Shown here: in pieces, positions 8,823 through 16,359 of the stretch
How positions within the stretch are numbered: position 1 is the first letter of the stretch
Layout: each line of letters begins with the position of its first letter
Assembly: GCA_021295735.1 (NCBI GenBank)
Contig: JAGWBU010000005.1
Coordinates: forward strand, 1 to 64,000
Source of the DNA: Candidatus Poribacteria bacterium
Lineage (GTDB): Bacteria > Poribacteria > WGA-4E > WGA-3G
Direction of reading: 5' to 3'
Length of the DNA: 64,000 nt
Program-made: the position numbers and the translations under genes
Notes under the pieces: generated by a model
Told to the model about the DNA's origin: nothing
The model's database searches: none
Seen by the model: only the letters and a program-made list of their open reading frames with translations

Positions 8823-9755
8823 TTACTGATCTTTGGCAAAGGTTAATTGTGGTTTTAGAGAGAGGCTATGCTCTAATAAAGCGCGGGCATAAGGGATATT
8901 ATGTAACCCGTAGCCGCTGTCTCCTTTCACCATGTCATAGTTTAACTTTGCATCTTTATAGGCTTGCGAAGTGTTATCTGCTGCGTTGTCCAGCATCGTT
9001 TTGACTTCCTTCATTTTTGCCTCAATTTCAGCACGATACAGCGGTAGTTTTGTTGCCATATCATTGTCAACACTATCATGGCATCCCGCGCTGCCACAAG
9101 TTGAGAAGTCCGCCTTGAAGGTATGACCACCATGTTTTGCGACAGTTTCTTGGCCGTCTTTTTTCGGTTCATTTTTTGCCATGTGGCAGTGGACACAACG
9201 TTTTTTCATAGCACGTACGTGCGGTGATGGCATCCGTTTAACACCTGCACCTTCACGTCCTAAAAACATCTCTGCTTGCGATTGGTGTACAATACCAGCG
9301 CCAGCACATCCGCAGTCCATCTTGTGGCAACTGATACATAATTTATTTGCTGGTACTACCAATAAATGTTCTTCTTTACTGGCGTGAGAGTGGCAAGAAG
9401 AGCAAGCAACTGCGTTGACCGCTGTCTTTTCGTTATACGGGTGTCCGGGAATGCCTCGCTCGGCAAACAAGGTATACCCAGAGGAGTGACAACTCAGACA
9501 AGACGTTTTTACCTCATACGGTCCTTCAAGGAGATTGACAAGTGCATGTGAATGCCCCGCCTGCGTCCATTCTTTGTAAGCATCTTCATCTCCGTGACAT
9601 TTGTTGCAACCTTCAGCAAAAGGTGTTTTTATAGTCTCTGAAGTGCTTTCTTGCGTATTCGTAGTATCCGCTTGGATCGTAGCAATTTTGAAAACAACGA
9701 GTGATCCCATCAGTAGGGATAAAAATAAAAATAAAAATAAGAACGCTTGTTTCAT
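8823..9755 (-). CDS. periplasmic hexaheme cytochrome c
   Basis: A 310-residue protein with a hydrophobic N-terminal signal segment (residues 2-25). It has five CXXCH sites, at C50, C86, C118, C140 and C187, and one CX4CH site at C220-H226, so up to six covalent hemes. Extra His residues such as H68, H70 and H104 could be distal ligands. The layout recalls the cytochrome c554/doubled-CXXCH group of periplasmic electron carriers. About 80 C-terminal residues lack heme sites and are Ala/Lys/Leu-rich. No partner oxidoreductase or quinol dehydrogenase is next to it, so its electron donor and acceptor are unknown. Preceded by AAGGA eleven bases before the ATG. Confidence 0.85.
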   Translation of the reverse strand: MKQAFLFLFLFLSLLMGSLVVFKIATIQADTTNTQESTSETIKTPFAEGCNKCHGDEDAYKEWTQAGHSHALVNLLEGPYEVKTSCLSCHSSGYTLFAERGIPGHPYNEKTAVNAVACSSCHSHASKEEHLLVVPANKLCISCHKMDCGCAGAGIVHQSQAEMFLGREGAGVKRMPSPHVRAMKKRCVHCHMAKNEPKKDGQETVAKHGGHTFKADFSTCGSAGCHDSVDNDMATKLPLYRAEIEAKMKEVKTMLDNAADNTSQAYKDAKLNYDMVKGDSGYGLHNIPYARALLEHSLSLKPQLTFAKDQ

Positions 9756-9930
9756 AGGCTTTAATTATCCTTCAATATAATTTCCTAAAGACACTTACTT
9801 CCGTATTATATTCAGTTAGCATTTGAATCATACATTATCCATATAGAGTATGTCATTTTTCAAAATTTGTCAATGATAAATTTTTGGTAAATTTATCAAA
9901 GTATCTAACACATTTACATAGGAGGGATAT

Positions 9931-10590
9931 ATGTCCCAAATTGCTCTCTTTAATGGTAAGAACATGGACGGTTGGCACGCGAGAGGCGGTGCTTCGGAAC
10001 ACGCATGGTCTGCTATCGGTGATGTCGCGCTCAATCCAGATGATCATAAGTTGTTAGCAGCAACTGCTGGCGAAGGCATTTTTTACAACGGTCCTACAGG
10101 ACGAACAACAGATCTTTACACAGAATATGAACATGGTGATTGCGAACTGCACGTTGAATTTATGGTGCCTCAGGGATCAAATTCGGGTGTTTATGTGATG
10201 GGTAGGTATGAGATTCAGATATTAGATAGTTGGGGCGCAACGGAACTACACTATGGGACATGCGGCGGTGTGTATTGTCGCTGGATTGACAATAAACCTG
10301 TAGATGGCGTTCCACCACGTGTGAATGCGAGCAAACCGCCAGGGGAATGGCAAACGTACGACATCACCTTCCGCACCCCAAGGTATGATGCAAACAACAA
10401 TAAAACTGCTAATGCAACTTTCGTCAAAGTCGTGTGGAATGGACAAATAATTCACGAGAACGTTGAAGTGGCAGGGGTTACGCGCGGGGCAATGTTAGCA
10501 GATGAAGCGGTTACTGGTCCTTTATTGTTGCAAGGCGATCACGGTCCTGTCGCGTATCGCAACGTTGTTTTGACACCGATTGAGGGTTGA
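9931..10590 (+). CDS. DUF1080 (3-keto-disaccharide hydrolase-like) family protein
   Basis: A 219-residue beta-sandwich protein of the DUF1080 family, related to concanavalin-like/GH16 folds. Recognisable parts are the start LFNGKNMDGWHARGG, SNSGVYVMGRYEIQILDS around residues 84-101, GVYCRW and the closing GPVAYRNVVLTP. Members are linked to hydrolysis of 3-keto-glycosides, often alongside Gfo/Idh/MocA oxidoreductases, and one lies 0.5 kb downstream. No signal peptide is present, unlike many homologues, so this copy appears cytoplasmic. AGGAGGG precedes the ATG. It is convergent with the RNA methyltransferase gene, with only seven bases between stops. Confidence 0.85.
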   Translation: MSQIALFNGKNMDGWHARGGASEHAWSAIGDVALNPDDHKLLAATAGEGIFYNGPTGRTTDLYTEYEHGDCELHVEFMVPQGSNSGVYVMGRYEIQILDSWGATELHYGTCGGVYCRWIDNKPVDGVPPRVNASKPPGEWQTYDITFRTPRYDANNNKTANATFVKVVWNGQIIHENVEVAGVTRGAMLADEAVTGPLLLQGDHGPVAYRNVVLTPIEG

Positions 10591-10597
10591 TTTGTTT

Positions 10598-11107
10598 TCA
10601 TTTATGTAAAATATGGTACGTTGCTACAGCGAGTGCGACGTGTACATTCAACGATCCGACTTTTCCATACATCGGAAGGTAAATCGCCATATCACAAACC
10701 TCGAATGTGCGTCGTGAAATGCCACGGTATTCATTTCCGACAATTAAACACACTTTCTCAGGATATTCAACCGTATTATAAGGCACGGCATCCGATGCGA
10801 CCTCTAAGGCACACGCGAGATAGCCTTCTTCTTTATATTTTTCAACGGCATCGGCAGCATATTTTGTTGTGTTCCATGGAACGCGGCGATGTGTGCCGCG
10901 TCCGATACCCGCGATAGTTGGGTGCGGCGGATGTGCACTAATACCGGCTAACACAATCTCGCGAACGCCGCACGCATCGGCAATTCTGAAGGTTGCACCA
11001 ACGTTAACCGGGTCTTCAACATCTTGCAGAACAAAAACGAGTTCGGCAACTGGAGAACCTGACTGTTTTAAAAAGTGTTTAAGAGCTTTATTTCGTAACT
11101 GTTTCAT
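10598..11107 (-). CDS. TrmH/SpoU family RNA 2'-O-methyltransferase
   Basis: A 169-residue SPOUT methyltransferase domain. All three SpoU motifs are present: motif 1 (DPVNVGATFRIADACG, about residues 31-46), motif 2 (LIVGNEYRGIS, near 122-132) and motif 3 (IYLPMYGKVGSLNVHVALAV, near 141-160), which together make the SAM-binding trefoil knot. It methylates ribose 2'-OH in tRNA or rRNA; the exact site cannot be told. There is little N-terminal extension, so it is a minimal form. It is divergent from the oxidoreductase gene, with only 21 bases between start codons. Confidence 0.85.
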   Translation of the reverse strand: MKQLRNKALKHFLKQSGSPVAELVFVLQDVEDPVNVGATFRIADACGVREIVLAGISAHPPHPTIAGIGRGTHRRVPWNTTKYAADAVEKYKEEGYLACALEVASDAVPYNTVEYPEKVCLIVGNEYRGISRRTFEVCDMAIYLPMYGKVGSLNVHVALAVATYHILHK

Positions 11108-11128
11108 TTAGAAGGAATTATTAAAACT

Positions 11129-12187
11129 ATGGATAAATTTAAACTCGGCATTATTGGTGCCGGTGGTATCGTCTGCCGAATGCATCTACCTGATTTGACA
11201 AAAGGTAACGACTTTGAGGTCACTGTTATTGGGGGTAGACGCGAACACCGTCTTAAACATCAATGTAAAGAATTTGATATTCCACGTTGGACGCAGGATT
11301 ATGATGCCATTATTGCTGACGATACACTTGACGCTATCCTTGTCGGTACCCCGCATCCCTTACATGTTTCGTGGGGTGTTAAGGCATTGCAAGCGGGCAA
11401 GCATGTGCTGATGCAAAAACCGCTCTGCGGCGCTATGGACGAAGCAAACCAATTTGTTGATGCTGCTGAAGCGAGTGGTAAAACAGTTATGTGTCTCCCG
11501 CATTTCGGTGCTGGTATCTATAAAGTTCGCCAACTTATTGCTGAAAATGCCATTGGACGTGTATCAGGTGCAAGAATGCGCAGCAGTCATGGCGGCCCTG
11601 AGATTTACTATGCTGAAATTCGCGATATTTTCGGTGAATCTGGAGACGATCTGTGGTTTTTCGATGCGAAACAAGCAAGTGTCGGTGCACTTTTTGATAT
11701 GGGTGTTTATGCTGTCTCCGGACTTGTCGCGATGCTCGGAACGTTCAAACGCGTAACGGGCTTCGTTTCCACTTTTGACAAACCAACAGCGTTAGAAGAT
11801 GTTGCAACGCTTGTGCTTGAGATGCAATCGGGTGGTATTGTCACAGCAGAAACCAGTTGGTGCGATCCTGCGCGAACAGGTGAATCAAGTGTCCACGGCA
11901 CAGCAGGCAAATTCACAATGCCCGGTAAAGATGGTGCTGCACTAACGCAATGGACACCTACCTCTTATACCCGCGAACATGCTCCGGTTGATACCAAAGC
12001 GATTGACTGCGGCGACGTTGCACCAAGCGGGATGCATGCACATTTTGCCGAACATATCCGAGCAGGAACACAACCGCCTCTCTCTAACGTTTACACGGCG
12101 CGGCATGTCACTGAAATCCTGCTTGCTGGTCTCAAATCCTCTGAAACGGGTAAAGCAATCGAACTAACTTCAGCGGCAGACAAATAA
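11129..12187 (+). CDS. Gfo/Idh/MocA family NAD(P)-dependent oxidoreductase
   Basis: A 352-residue two-domain dehydrogenase. The N-terminal Rossmann fold starts KLGIIGAGGI (residues 5-14), the family's K-P signature appears as MQKPLCG near residues 94-100, and the C-terminal alpha/beta substrate domain follows. The family oxidises or reduces sugars, cyclitols and related compounds. AGAAGGAA precedes the ATG. The nearby DUF1080 gene suggests a 3-keto-sugar route, in which such a dehydrogenase would make the 3-keto intermediate; this is context inference. It is followed by a strong hairpin. Confidence 0.85.
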   Translation: MDKFKLGIIGAGGIVCRMHLPDLTKGNDFEVTVIGGRREHRLKHQCKEFDIPRWTQDYDAIIADDTLDAILVGTPHPLHVSWGVKALQAGKHVLMQKPLCGAMDEANQFVDAAEASGKTVMCLPHFGAGIYKVRQLIAENAIGRVSGARMRSSHGGPEIYYAEIRDIFGESGDDLWFFDAKQASVGALFDMGVYAVSGLVAMLGTFKRVTGFVSTFDKPTALEDVATLVLEMQSGGIVTAETSWCDPARTGESSVHGTAGKFTMPGKDGAALTQWTPTSYTREHAPVDTKAIDCGDVAPSGMHAHFAEHIRAGTQPPLSNVYTARHVTEILLAGLKSSETGKAIELTSAADK

Positions 12188-12201
12188 GTAAAAGACAAAA
12201 C

Positions 12202-12248
12202 AGACATCTCCATGTAGGTTTGCTTTCCGTGCCTACATAGAGATGTCT
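12202..12248. terminator. bidirectional hairpin terminator
   Basis: Arms 12202-12218 and 12232-12248 (AGACATCTC... and its complement) form a 17-bp stem with one mismatch and a 13-base loop. It lies between the convergent oxidoreductase and DUF5069-like genes; the minus-strand side is followed by a T-rich tract. Confidence 0.75.
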
Positions 12249-12278
12249 AAACATTTAGGCTCATGTAAAGAATGAGTG

Positions 12279-12785
12279 CTAATCAAAAGGTTTAACCCGC
12301 GTGGCCATTGCCTTCATTAAAAACAACCGCACACACAAACTTGCATGAAATTCGGACCAATCATCAAGGTTATTTAGATTAACCGCGTCTAAAATACTAC
12401 CATCGTCTTCGATTCCGCTTGCACCGAGAATGCCTTTACGGGTATCGTCATCATGATGGTACCCCTCAATTGCGGCGTTCAACTCAGCAACAGCGTTAGC
12501 ATCAAGACTACCGCCGCTCTGCTCCAAAACCCACGCTTCAAATTGCGGATAGGTGGGTGAATTGTCTCGGATATACGCCAGTGTAGCGTCTTTATCAAGT
12601 CCGAGCCCGTCTAACACCATCTGATCGTACCCCGCGCCACATGCGGGATAATCTTCATGGAGTACCCCTTTGGCATCCATCAACACCTTTGACCAAAATC
12701 GAGGGAGATGTAACACACCGAGGGGACCTGTGACCCCAGAACTAATTGTGGGGATCATTGTCGTTTTCTTTTTTCTTCCAAACAT
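12279..12785 (-). CDS. DUF5069-like small protein
   Basis: A 168-residue soluble protein with a GGAGG site seven bases before its ATG. The segment LGVLHLPRFWSKVLMDAKG, then GYDQMVLDGLGLD, and the later FEAWVLEQSGG resemble DUF5069, a short helical family of unknown function. The C-terminal part is helical with hydrophobic LCVRLFLMKAM. It has no catalytic motif, signal peptide or membrane segment that I can see. It is monocistronic, convergent with the oxidoreductase and divergent from the UPF0182 gene. Family call is moderate and no function is claimed. Confidence 0.55.
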   Translation of the reverse strand: MFGRKKKTTMIPTISSGVTGPLGVLHLPRFWSKVLMDAKGVLHEDYPACGAGYDQMVLDGLGLDKDATLAYIRDNSPTYPQFEAWVLEQSGGSLDANAVAELNAAIEGYHHDDDTRKGILGASGIEDDGSILDAVNLNNLDDWSEFHASLCVRLFLMKAMATRVKPFD

Positions 12786-12962
12786 AACAAGCCTCCTTGC
12801 TTATTATGGGTGAGTATAAGTCGTAATTTGCAAGTCCATCTTGCAACTATCACATTATAGCAAAAATGTAAAAAATGAAAAACAAAATTTTGAGAGGATT
12901 TGTTGTGTATCAAAAACGTATATTCAGATTAGGATTGACAATAGCGACTTATGTTGATTGCC

Positions 12963-12991
12963 TTGACATCGGTTAAAAATGATGGTATTCT
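12963..12991 (+). promoter_or_regulatory. sigma-70-like promoter for the UPF0182 gene
   Basis: TTGACA (12963-12968) and TATTCT (12986-12991) are spaced by 17 bases, in the 326-base gap between the DUF5069-like and UPF0182 genes. This predicts a 5' untranslated region of roughly 115 bases. Nothing else is evident in the gap. Confidence 0.7.
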
Positions 12992-13111
12992 ATATTAAAG
13001 CGTTTCACAGCATAGGAATGTGTCCAAACGGACTACGGCGTTGAGATAGATATGTTAACTTGCTTAACTGCTTGATGCTACTCCCTACGAAAACCAAAAG
13101 AGGTTTTTCTT

Positions 13112-16100
13112 ATGAGTCCTGATCTTGCAATTGCTTGGCTAATTTTCAATGTCATTCTTGTTACGATCACCCTTATATGGGGTATCTTCCGGTTTCGGCG
13201 AGGGATTTGGTATCGGAAACTTTCGTTGAAAATCCAGGCATATCTGCTTTGGGGGATAGGTGGTATTGCCTTGCTCAGTAGTATGTCTCCTATTGCTTAT
13301 CTCTATACAGAACACCTTTGGTCTTTTGAAGGAGTTGGTTATGCCGATGTCTTTTGGAAAATCATAAAAACTCGATGGGGTCTCTTCTTCGGATTTTTTT
13401 TCGCTGCGTTAGCGTTTATGAATTTGAACGCAGTAATAGCGAAACGGCTGTGTCCGGAACCGCGGGAGTTTTCTCGTTGGACCCACCAACGTACCGTCTC
13501 CTTCCATCGCACCTTCTTTGTCAGCACAATTCTCCTCGCAATACTCTTTGCTATACCAATGATGTCACTCCATAATGATTTCATACTCTATACAGGTCAA
13601 CCTACAGAAAAAAAAGTAATTATTGCCAATTCCGAAAATGCTGATGCTGAAATACCAGATACTGAAAAAACCGATACCGATATTAACCAGAATGCCATAC
13701 CAGAAACCCTCTTTTTTGGAAAAGATACTAATTTTTATCTTTTCTCTTTACCCATACATAAAGCGGTGAGTCTATGGGTATGGATTTTGCTATGGGTAAC
13801 TTGTGGCGTTGTTGGTTTACTCTACAATTTTTATTATCGTCGTGACGCGCGTTCTATGGGATTTGTTAAAAGAAATATCGTTTTCCACGGTTCTGTTTTG
13901 TGGCTTATGTTACTGGCAGCTGGTATTTGGCGAAGTTATGCGTATTTGTGGGGCAAGGTGTACACAGAATCTGCTACTCCTACGCTTAATAAATATCATG
14001 GGTTATTCTATATGGATATTCAGCTAGCGGGTTCAACACTAATTTATTGTGGTATTCTCCTCGCTATTGGAGTAGCAGTTATACTTAACCTCTTCTGGCG
14101 TAAACGGCTGCTATGGTATGCCGCAATCGTAGTATGGTGTGTGGGTTATATCTCACTTATACATGTTTACCCCCGCATATCACATTATGTGAATGTCCAA
14201 ACCGATGAACTACTTCCTGAACGAAGTTACTTAGACAAACACATCAAATCAACCCGAGTCGCTTTTGATTTAGATGCCATTCTTGAAACAAGATATACTG
14301 CAGGCGAAGCTAAAATTGAACTGGTCAATAAAGAGGAAAATAAGGAAATACTAGAAAATGTTCAACTCTGGGACCGACGAGTGCTCTATGATGTCCTACA
14401 AGCAGAACACAATGTAAAACACCATAATTATTATCCTTATACCGATATTGATAGATATCGCGTCAACGTACCTACCGAAACTTCTAAAGACAATGACAGT
14501 GACGAAACCATACCTACTCAACAATACCGACAGGTACTAATTGCTGCACGGGAAATAGAACCAGATCCCGATGTTCAAGGGCTTCGAGGAAATTGGCGGA
14601 GAAGGAAACTTATGTACACCCATGGATATGGAGTCTATACTGTTCCTGTCAATGCAGTTGACGAGAAAAATTCTCCCATTTTTTGGACTGAGGTTAAACT
14701 AAATTCGGAAAAATTAATAAATGAGACAGTTTCCGCTTATCCAGAATTAAAAGTAACCTATCCTCGAATCTACTATGGTGAAATGACGAACGATTATGCC
14801 ATCGTTAACACAACAGTAAGCGAATATGATTTTGAGACAGATATCTCTGAAGTGTTTCATGAGGAAGAAAAAGAAACTGAAAACGAAGCAGAGGCAGACA
14901 ATGGGTTTCACTATAAAGGAACTGGCGGTGTACAGTTAGGTGGGTGGTTGCGCCGCCTCTTGTTTTCAATTCGATTTCTTGATATTCAAATTCTTTATAA
15001 TAAGAACTCAGTTTTGTCACCAGAGAGTAGAATCATGTTTTGGCGAAAAATTGGAACACGCCGTAATCAAAAGATTGTATCTGACAGACTCTCACATATC
15101 GCGCCGTTTCTTGATTATGATCCAGATCCTTATATTGTAATCGTTGATGGACAACTCTGGTGGATCGTAGATTTTTATGTCACAAGTAAGTGGTACCCGA
15201 ATGCACAATTCTATAAAGACGATACAGCAGAGGTGCCTGATAGTTTCCAGGACGCGGAGCGCCGTTATAAGAAATTCAATTATATTCGGAATCCTGGGGT
15301 AGCAACAGTCAATGCCTATTCGGGTGAGGTTAATTTCTATGCCGTTAAAGGCAATGAAGCAATTATGAATGCTTACCAAAAAACTTTTCCTAATCTATTT
15401 AAAGGCATTGACGAAATGCCGCCAGGATTACGATCTCACTTGCGATTTCCAGACTATCTGACACGCATCCAAGCCAAAGTGTATAAGGACTATTACGTTA
15501 CAGGCGTGGATGATTTTTACGGAACAAGTAAACAGTTGAAGATTCCGAAAGAGGTATATGGAGAAGGGAAAAAGACAAAAGACGGCACAATACAATGGAT
15601 GGATGATCAAGAGATGATGCCGTATTATGCTATGATTAGATTGCCCGGGGAAGAACGTATGGAATTTGTTAATATGATTCCGTTTACACCACAGAGGAGG
15701 GAGTTTGATATGAAGGCGTGGTTAGTTGCCCGTTGTGATCTGCCTCATTACGGCGAACGTATTGTCTATACGCTTACCAATACCGCTGAAGTCAAAGGTC
15801 CAAAGCACGTAGAAAACCTTATTACAAGTAAACTCTCTGAGACATTCTTAAAATTGACAATTGGAAATGTCGTTATGCGTTCAAGTCTGCAATTTATTCC
15901 GCTTGATGAAGGTATTTTTCATGTTGAAGCGATCTACCAGAAGCCAGATACAGGGCAAGAAACTGAAAAAGAGGAAGATGAAGGAGCAAGACGACCTATG
16001 CTTGTAAATATTGCAGTCGCAGCAAATGGCAAACTTGGTCACGCTCCATTATTCTCTGAGGCTGTAAAACAAGCAGTTCAAGTAGGGCAGAAGATTGAAG

Positions 16101-16273
16101 AAGCAGACTCCAAAGAACCAGTAAATGGAGAAAAGGAACCTACCCTTTCAGAGCAGTTTGACGTACTCATGAAAGCCGTAGAAGAGTTCGGAAAGGCGCT
16201 CGCGGCTGCGGAAAATGGAAATGGACAAAAGCCTGTTGCAAAAGCAGCTAAAAAGAAAAATAATAACAAATAA
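13112..16273 (+). CDS. UPF0182 (COG1615) family large membrane protein
   Basis: A 1053-residue protein. The first about 350 residues hold roughly seven membrane helices, starting at residues 6-26, 43-63 and 88-108; the rest is a large, probably extracytoplasmic domain. Family hallmarks are YTEHLWSFEGVGYADVFW near 65-82, VYPRISHYVNV near 352, the ENVQLWDRR segment, RRKLMYTHGYGVYTVPVN near 498-515, PRIYYGEM and KGTGGVQLGGWLRRL. The function of UPF0182 is unknown. Its C-terminus is Lys/Asn-rich (KKKNNNK). A charged insert lies between helices near residues 172-205. The gene stands alone with its own promoter and a shared terminator. Confidence 0.85.
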   Translation: MSPDLAIAWLIFNVILVTITLIWGIFRFRRGIWYRKLSLKIQAYLLWGIGGIALLSSMSPIAYLYTEHLWSFEGVGYADVFWKIIKTRWGLFFGFFFAALAFMNLNAVIAKRLCPEPREFSRWTHQRTVSFHRTFFVSTILLAILFAIPMMSLHNDFILYTGQPTEKKVIIANSENADAEIPDTEKTDTDINQNAIPETLFFGKDTNFYLFSLPIHKAVSLWVWILLWVTCGVVGLLYNFYYRRDARSMGFVKRNIVFHGSVLWLMLLAAGIWRSYAYLWGKVYTESATPTLNKYHGLFYMDIQLAGSTLIYCGILLAIGVAVILNLFWRKRLLWYAAIVVWCVGYISLIHVYPRISHYVNVQTDELLPERSYLDKHIKSTRVAFDLDAILETRYTAGEAKIELVNKEENKEILENVQLWDRRVLYDVLQAEHNVKHHNYYPYTDIDRYRVNVPTETSKDNDSDETIPTQQYRQVLIAAREIEPDPDVQGLRGNWRRRKLMYTHGYGVYTVPVNAVDEKNSPIFWTEVKLNSEKLINETVSAYPELKVTYPRIYYGEMTNDYAIVNTTVSEYDFETDISEVFHEEEKETENEAEADNGFHYKGTGGVQLGGWLRRLLFSIRFLDIQILYNKNSVLSPESRIMFWRKIGTRRNQKIVSDRLSHIAPFLDYDPDPYIVIVDGQLWWIVDFYVTSKWYPNAQFYKDDTAEVPDSFQDAERRYKKFNYIRNPGVATVNAYSGEVNFYAVKGNEAIMNAYQKTFPNLFKGIDEMPPGLRSHLRFPDYLTRIQAKVYKDYYVTGVDDFYGTSKQLKIPKEVYGEGKKTKDGTIQWMDDQEMMPYYAMIRLPGEERMEFVNMIPFTPQRREFDMKAWLVARCDLPHYGERIVYTLTNTAEVKGPKHVENLITSKLSETFLKLTIGNVVMRSSLQFIPLDEGIFHVEAIYQKPDTGQETEKEEDEGARRPMLVNIAVAANGKLGHAPLFSEAVKQAVQVGQKIEEADSKEPVNGEKEPTLSEQFDVLMKAVEEFGKALAAAENGNGQKPVAKAAKKKNNNK

Positions 16274-16333
16274 AATGTGAGAGACATTATTCGGTTGAAT
16301 GGGTTCGCTAACCGAAAAACGCCTCTCACATTT
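16273..16333. terminator. bidirectional two-part hairpin terminator
   Basis: The outer arms AAATGTGAGAG (16273-16283) and its complement (16323-16333) enclose a second perfect stem TTCGGTT/AACCGAA (16290-16296, 16310-16316). It lies between convergent genes, and the minus-strand side runs into a T-rich tract. Confidence 0.75.
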
Positions 16334-16359
16334 CGTTGTAAAAATCTCACCCCGTGGAA

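Noticed and set aside
12901-12960. alternative promoter TTGACA at about 12935
   Set aside because: No fitting -10 at 16-18 bases; the TTGACA at 12963 pairs much better.
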